Assembly (NCBI GenBank): GCA_907163345.1
Contig: CAJQUN010000173.1
Location: 496,001-560,000 of the forward strand
Direction of reading: 5' to 3'
Origin: Haberlea rhodopensis
Lineage: Eukaryota; Streptophyta; Magnoliopsida; Lamiales; Gesneriaceae
Length of the DNA stretch: 64,000 nucleotides
The notes under the pieces were generated by a model that saw only the letters and a program-made list of their open reading frames with translations, was not told where the DNA came from and ran no database searches. Below are positions 59,010 to 64,000 of the stretch, one piece after another; position 1 is the first letter of the stretch; every line of letters starts with the position of its first letter. The translations under genes were made by a program, and so were the position numbers.

Positions 59010-59326
59010 CTTAGAATTCCTTAGTCCATGTCAAGCCTAGCTTGAGTTCCATGCCCCGAGAAATATGTGCTAAAACATATAAATATTTCACAATTAAACA
59101 TATGCATGCAATCACGTGCCCTAGTACGATCACAACACCAAAACGTATCGTCAATCCATGACGATAACCGAATTATAAAAGTTCCCGGCTAAGCATGCAT
59201 AATACCCCAAAAATATAGTCAATCCATGACAATTAACCTTTTAAAAATAACCCGGGGCGAAGCATGCAAGACAACCAAAAAGAGCCATGAAACAACAAAA
59301 AGGGGCACCAACATACTGGCCATCTC

Positions 59327-59468
59327 GATCGATCGAAATTTCATCTCGATCGATCGAGAACCACCCTCCGATCGATCGGTCAAAATCCCGATCGATCGGT
59401 CAACTGTTCCAACGGGACAAAACACATTCTGCCATGCTCGATCGATCGAAAATATTTTCGGATCGATC
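59327..59468. repeat. Phased CGATCGATCG array (T-type), family D LTR
   Basis: Six cores start at 59327, 59348, 59370, 59390, 59440 and 59461. Spacings are 21, 22, 20, 50 and 21 bp. Flanks are T or C except at 59461, which has lost its first C. Confidence 0.94.
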
Positions 59469-62400
59469 GAGCAGCCCTGTAAACGTGAGAAACCTCCAGG
59501 AATGAGCTCCTTTCGACACCAAATCACCTACAACTCAAACCCACTTCAATTTACAACATAAAACCAACCAAAAACCATCCAAACACTACAAAACCTAACT
59601 CCCAACATAAACAACAATGATAGAACAAGGTCTACCCCTTGAACCCCAAGATACAACATCAAAACCAACCAATACTCAACAAAACTTTACAATAATGAAA
59701 GCTTACCACTTGAGCTTCAAGTTTTTAGCAAGGAATCACAAAATGACCCCTTTTTCAAAGCCTTCACCTCCTCTCTTGTTTCAAAAACGAAAATAGCAGC
59801 TTATGGATGAGTGGAGGGGGTTTAGGGACCAAAAAGCTGATGTGAGGTGGATGGGATGTAAAGGGATGCAAGTGGCTCTATCTTATATCATAAGGAAATC
59901 AATTATATAAACTTAAACAAAAGCATGGTGTATAAAACACCCCAACATGATATTTTAAAAGCATTTACCAAAATGCATCAAAAATCCCAATTAGAACCAC
60001 GCTTTTCCGAAAATAATTATCAATTTCACCATCAAGCCATAATCACCCCTAATTTCCCAAAATGCATAACATGCACCCCGAAATGCACCCCAGGTCACCC
60101 ATACCATGTGACTAAGCATTTTTACCAAGATAATTAATTCCAACACATATATTAATTATCACCGTAAGAATCATATAAACACAATTAATTCCTAATTGCC
60201 ACAATAAAAAAACCATTAAAGATTAATAACCCTCCGGGATTAATACCAATAATCCCAGGTCATCACAATTATTCCCCACTAATAAAATTTCATCCTCGAA
60301 ATTTGCACCGGTGTACTCCACGTAACACCAGGACTACACAAACAAGACAAATTCACATCCCCGATTCTGGACCACATTAGAATCGAATTATCAACTGCGA
60401 GAACACCAATCTCGCACCAAGCTCTAAAATAGAGCAAACGCCAAAACCAATACAAACCCGAAAGATAACAACATACCTCGATGTGAGTCGTCCCAGAAGT
60501 CAGTCCGCCACGTCTGCAAATCAACCAGATCTCCCTTGGTTCTGACATAGATATCATCCCATGATATCTCCATCACTTGCCCACAACGCTTAACACGCAT
60601 CGTTATAATGGGGACCACTAGTATACAACAGTATACTCACAGAAAATCCGATTTTGCTTCCCAGTCCATCTCCTCCAAAGGAGTAGTTGTACCACTTGCA
60701 ACCCGGATCGGGTAACCCACGGTCACTGATCCACACAAAACACGTCACTACAGATGTCCACGTCCATGCGTTTCCAAGAAGTCCCATCTTGGTCCAAAAC
60801 ACACTATCGAGTCTCCACAAGGTCTCAAGTTCCACAGGGGACATGCAAGACAAACAATTGCATTCCTAAGCACGTGTCAACCGTGACACTAAACAAATCT
60901 GAATCCTGGCCACCCTTCATTTATCTTGGGATTCAACAATCCTAAAACAGGGAGGCTATCAAATCGACCAACAAGAATTACCACGGTCCTAAGACACTAC
61001 AAGCCCTCTCAAGGGAAGTCAAACGAACCTCTCGACTATTCCTCAGAATGCATCGTGCCATCGAGATTACCAATCTCAAATTGCCACAATCACCCACCGA
61101 AGATTCATCAAACCAAGCACACTAAACCGACGTTCAACAAGGAACGAAATAGAGTCGGTATTCGTATACACACACGGCATACATGCCATATACCAACACA
61201 ACATGCATACTAAATGCAATTGACTCGGGTATCTCCAATCATGCCCAAATCCCAAAACCAACTGTCAAACCTCAATTATTCTCACCCCACGGAGAATGAT
61301 GGTTGACAAACCAAAACTAAAGGGTGTGATTTCAACATCAACACCACATGAACCAAAACAACGAATCTCCCAAAAGATTCAACCGGCAGGTATATCAATA
61401 CTGCCTTCCTCTCAAGGAAAATGTCATGAATCCATGATCCTCCAACCTCGAACCACCTTTCGGAAACTGGATATATTCATACCAAAATATATCCGGAACC
61501 CTGAAATACTCAATTGGTTCAAAATAGTGCATCATCAATTGGTTCAAAATAGTGCATCAAAGCAATTATTACCAAATCGAAACCCGTATACGCCATGTAT
61601 ACTCATCAAAAGATGCTCTGTACTAAGACCATAGTACTACACAATCTCGAGTATTCTCCGGAGACGTCTCCTCGAACGTCTCACCGGAAGTATGAAGCTA
61701 TCACATAGCCCGACACTAGTAGGGCTTACCCCGGTTGATTCACGATCAACCCACAACCAATACCAGCTGTCTCCATGAGAGTACAAACCAAATCTCTCCA
61801 GGAGATAAAATCAGTATAGCAGTGTTACCCCACTAGCTATACTCCACAATTCCAATTGTGACTCCCGTCGCATTTCCTATGCAAGGATGCTCAATCAGAG
61901 CTAAGAACGACTTGTTGACACTCACGTTGGCATTCCCAACAGAATTGAGCTGCCCCATGACAAGTCTCTCAAAACATTCGACGTATAAACGTCTCCGTGA
62001 GGTATTCCCTGACTCAATCATGCCACATAGAGACTACTAGAGTCTACCAAAAGTCCTCATCGTATCATCATACGATTCACTGAACTCGAATCCAACGAGT
62101 AGTATAATGGCTATCACAAGCACACTAAAACATTGCAACCATACCTGGCTAGCGATCCGATGGCCCCATAGGCTCATACCAACCTACCAAAGAGACATAC
62201 GTCTAATCCCGGTATACCATACCGTACAAGCCATTAGAGTTGTGGGTTCCTTACCCAACATATCTCTAACACACCAAAGCATAATGGACATCCCGGTGTC
62301 CTTGCTCAACCATGAAGCAATCCTAATCCATTAGGACTTATCCCACGCCCTCAGGGTGGGTGTGACCATGTCTACACCACATCACAACAACATGCGAGTA

Positions 62401-63069
62401 GTTTCCTCAATGACTACTCTTACAACCAATCGCTTGGCCTTAGCCATCCCAGCGAGCATACCCAAGGGTATCACTGCTCGACAAATATTTACCTCTATAA
62501 CATGATGCTGTACACTCACCGGTACAATGCATCCCATGCTCCATCGAGCAAACCAGCTCGGCAAAAGGTCTCGTCAACTAGTGACCCAGACTCTACCATG
62601 TGCTCACAATTGGCACTCAAACCATACAACCAAATTCATAAACATGAATATATTATTCACCAAGACGACGCCACGCGTCCACATAGACATCCCAAATAAC
62701 GTCGTCAAACATATGACAGTATAGAAACAGCACATAATATTCACAATAATGAGAGCAAAAGTAATATGCCATACCTTATCGCTATCAAGATAGCGGAATA
62801 CATGTATCCATCGTCCACCAGTGGTACACAGTAGCATCCATTGCTCGTAGGCGGCATAATCCAGTGCTACGCACATAGCGGTATAATCCCTCGCTATAGA
62901 ATCAACGGCATGATCCCTCGCCATAAAATCAGCGGCATAAGACATCGCTATAGATATCCGGCGGCATGAATCATCACCAATAGATGTAGCGTAATGTACC
63001 ATCGCTATATGATACCTGGCGGCGTAAACCATCGCCATAGAATACCTGGCGGTATGAACCATCGCCAAT

Positions 63070-63225
63070 AGAATATCCGGCGGCATGAACCATCGCCAAT
63101 AGAATACCCGGCGGCATGAACCATCGCCAATAGAATACCCGGCGGCATGAACCATCGCCAATAGAATACCCGGCGGCATGAACCATTGCCAATAGAATAC
63201 CCGGCGGCATAATCGCGGACTCAAG
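63070..63225 (-). repeat. 31-bp tandem repeat in family D internal region
   Basis: Five near-identical 31-bp units, each holding CCGGCGGCATGAACCATCGC plus CAATAGAATA. Looser copies extend to 62930. The plus-strand D element has the same half-unit at 20398-20760. Confidence 0.9.
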
Positions 63226-63259
63226 AGGTACTCACACTCATGTAGTACTTTGTTCCCGA

Positions 63260-63720
63260 TCGCATTGCTACGTCGTGACAGCGGCATCATCGCTTCGACG
63301 TGACAGCGGCATGTATCATCGCTTCGACACGACAGCGGCATCATCGCTTCGACATGACGGTGGTACCATCGCTTCGACGTGACAGCGGCATTTACCATTG
63401 CTTCGACACGACAACGGCATTTACCATCGTTCCGGCATGACAGAAATACCCCTCGCTTCGACATATTAGCGGCATAATATCCCTCGCGATAATAATATGA
63501 CAGCGGCATTATCCTTCGCTTCGACATATTTGCGGCAAATATTCTTCATCGCTATAATATGACAGCGGCAAGTATTCACATCGCTACGCCATGTATGCAT
63601 CCGTAATGCATAACCCATATTCCAACAATTGTTCCGGCACGACAGCGGCATCATCGCTTCGACGTGACAGCGGTATTTACCATCGCTTCGACACGACAGC
63701 GGCATCATCGCTTCGAAGTG
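63260..63720 (-). repeat. GACAGCGGCATCATCGCTTCGAC repeats
   Basis: About a dozen imperfect copies of a ~22-31 bp unit pairing GACAGCGGCAT with ATCGCTTCGAC. Another local expansion of the CCGC/GCGA theme of family D. Confidence 0.85.
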
Positions 63721-64000
63721 CATGCAACCGTAATGCATAACCCGTATTCCAATAAACATCGCCATGAGTGTATTTTAATGCACATCGCTCCAACATTTAG
63801 CGGCAAAGCATTAAGTTCATCACTCCGATGCATATCTATGCAACCGTAATGCATAGTCCATGTCTCATAAGACCCTGCAACCACCATGGTTAGCAACACA
63901 TATTCCAATTATGAACACATATCATAAACGCACATAAGCAATCATGCATAAGTATGTGCTTCTCATTCCCATTAACATGTTCCTAGGCCCTCAACAGCCC

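Larger units (their letters stand above)
57851..60267 (-). repeat. 3' LTR of minus-strand family D element
   Basis: 2417 bp. Minus strand starts TGTGATGACCTGGGATT at 60267 and ends GGGGGTCCTTACA at 57851. The opening ~130 bp and everything after the array are D-like. The U3 body (cttagtcacatg, tcatgttggggtgttttatacaccat) is close to family A, and the array is T-type, so this LTR is also a mosaic. Confidence 0.87.
60268..64000 (-). mobile_element. Internal region of minus-strand family D element (non-coding)
   Basis: Begins (minus-strand 3' end) with a polypurine tract, TAGTGGGGAATAAT, preceded by TTTCGAGGATGAAAT as in the Tekay-like elements. It runs to the window edge, where GGGCTGTTGAGGGCCTAGG matches the bases after the primer site of the other D element (19676). 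The 5' LTR must lie just outside. About 3.7 kb holds no gag, pol or other recognisable protein. 60268-61770 is unique-looking, 61770-62740 matches 46445-47245, and 62780-63830 is short CCGC/GCGA repeats. This is the layout of a large non-autonomous (LARD-type) element. Confidence 0.8.

Overview
The window is plant nuclear heterochromatin made of nested LTR retrotransposons. No host gene, rRNA or tRNA gene was recognised. The evidence is Ty3/gypsy chromodomain pol (Tekay-like), an Athila-type gypsy element with a tRNA-Asp primer site, Ty1/copia elements, primer sites for initiator tRNA-Met, and 5-bp target-site duplications (TSDs). A flowering plant is certain in practice; the species cannot be told from this sequence.

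Layout. 1-3562 is the 3' part of a Tekay-like element (family A) inside a family B LTR (3563-5235), followed by a broken B gag, a copia LTR (5838-7350) and a family C LTR ending at 9188. At about 9225 the orientation flips: a minus-strand A element (gag plus LTR, 9225-12016) sits inside the reverse transcriptase (RT) of a minus-strand B element (12017-16551). From 16552 to 47245 the backbone is family D, a non-coding, apparently non-autonomous element (LTR 17126-19642). Nested in D are: (i) a minus-strand solo copia LTR (20999-31176, TSD AATAC) that itself carries an intact copia element (21755-30430, TSD GTAAC, 1490-bp LTRs alike wherever compared, uninterrupted 1320-codon polyprotein); (ii) an Athila-like element (31472-46439, TSD CGATG) that carries an aberrant Tekay-like insertion (37043-41923, TSD CATAC); (iii) a decayed minus-strand copia element (47246-52572), cut by a B-like element (52573-56988). 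56989-57850 holds D LTR scraps. 57851-64000 is another D element on the minus strand, with its LTR and 3.7 kb of non-coding internal sequence running off the window.

Three observations stand out. First, every gypsy LTR long enough to tell, from Tekay-like families A-D and from the unrelated Athila element, carries an array of 6-8 copies of the palindrome CGATCGATCG. Spacings are close to whole numbers of DNA turns (about 21, 31, 41 or 51 bp). The base outside the palindrome is G/C throughout some arrays and T/C throughout others. This looks like a phased multi-site protein platform, or a set of RNA hairpins, traded between element lineages. Second, the insertion at 37043-41923 ends in two inverted copies of the same LTR end (U5), yet has a perfect TSD. 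Third, the D family has LTRs and replication signals like those of Tekay but an internal region built of short GCGATGG/CCGCC repeats and no protein. The only element that looks currently able to move is the copia element at 21755-30430.
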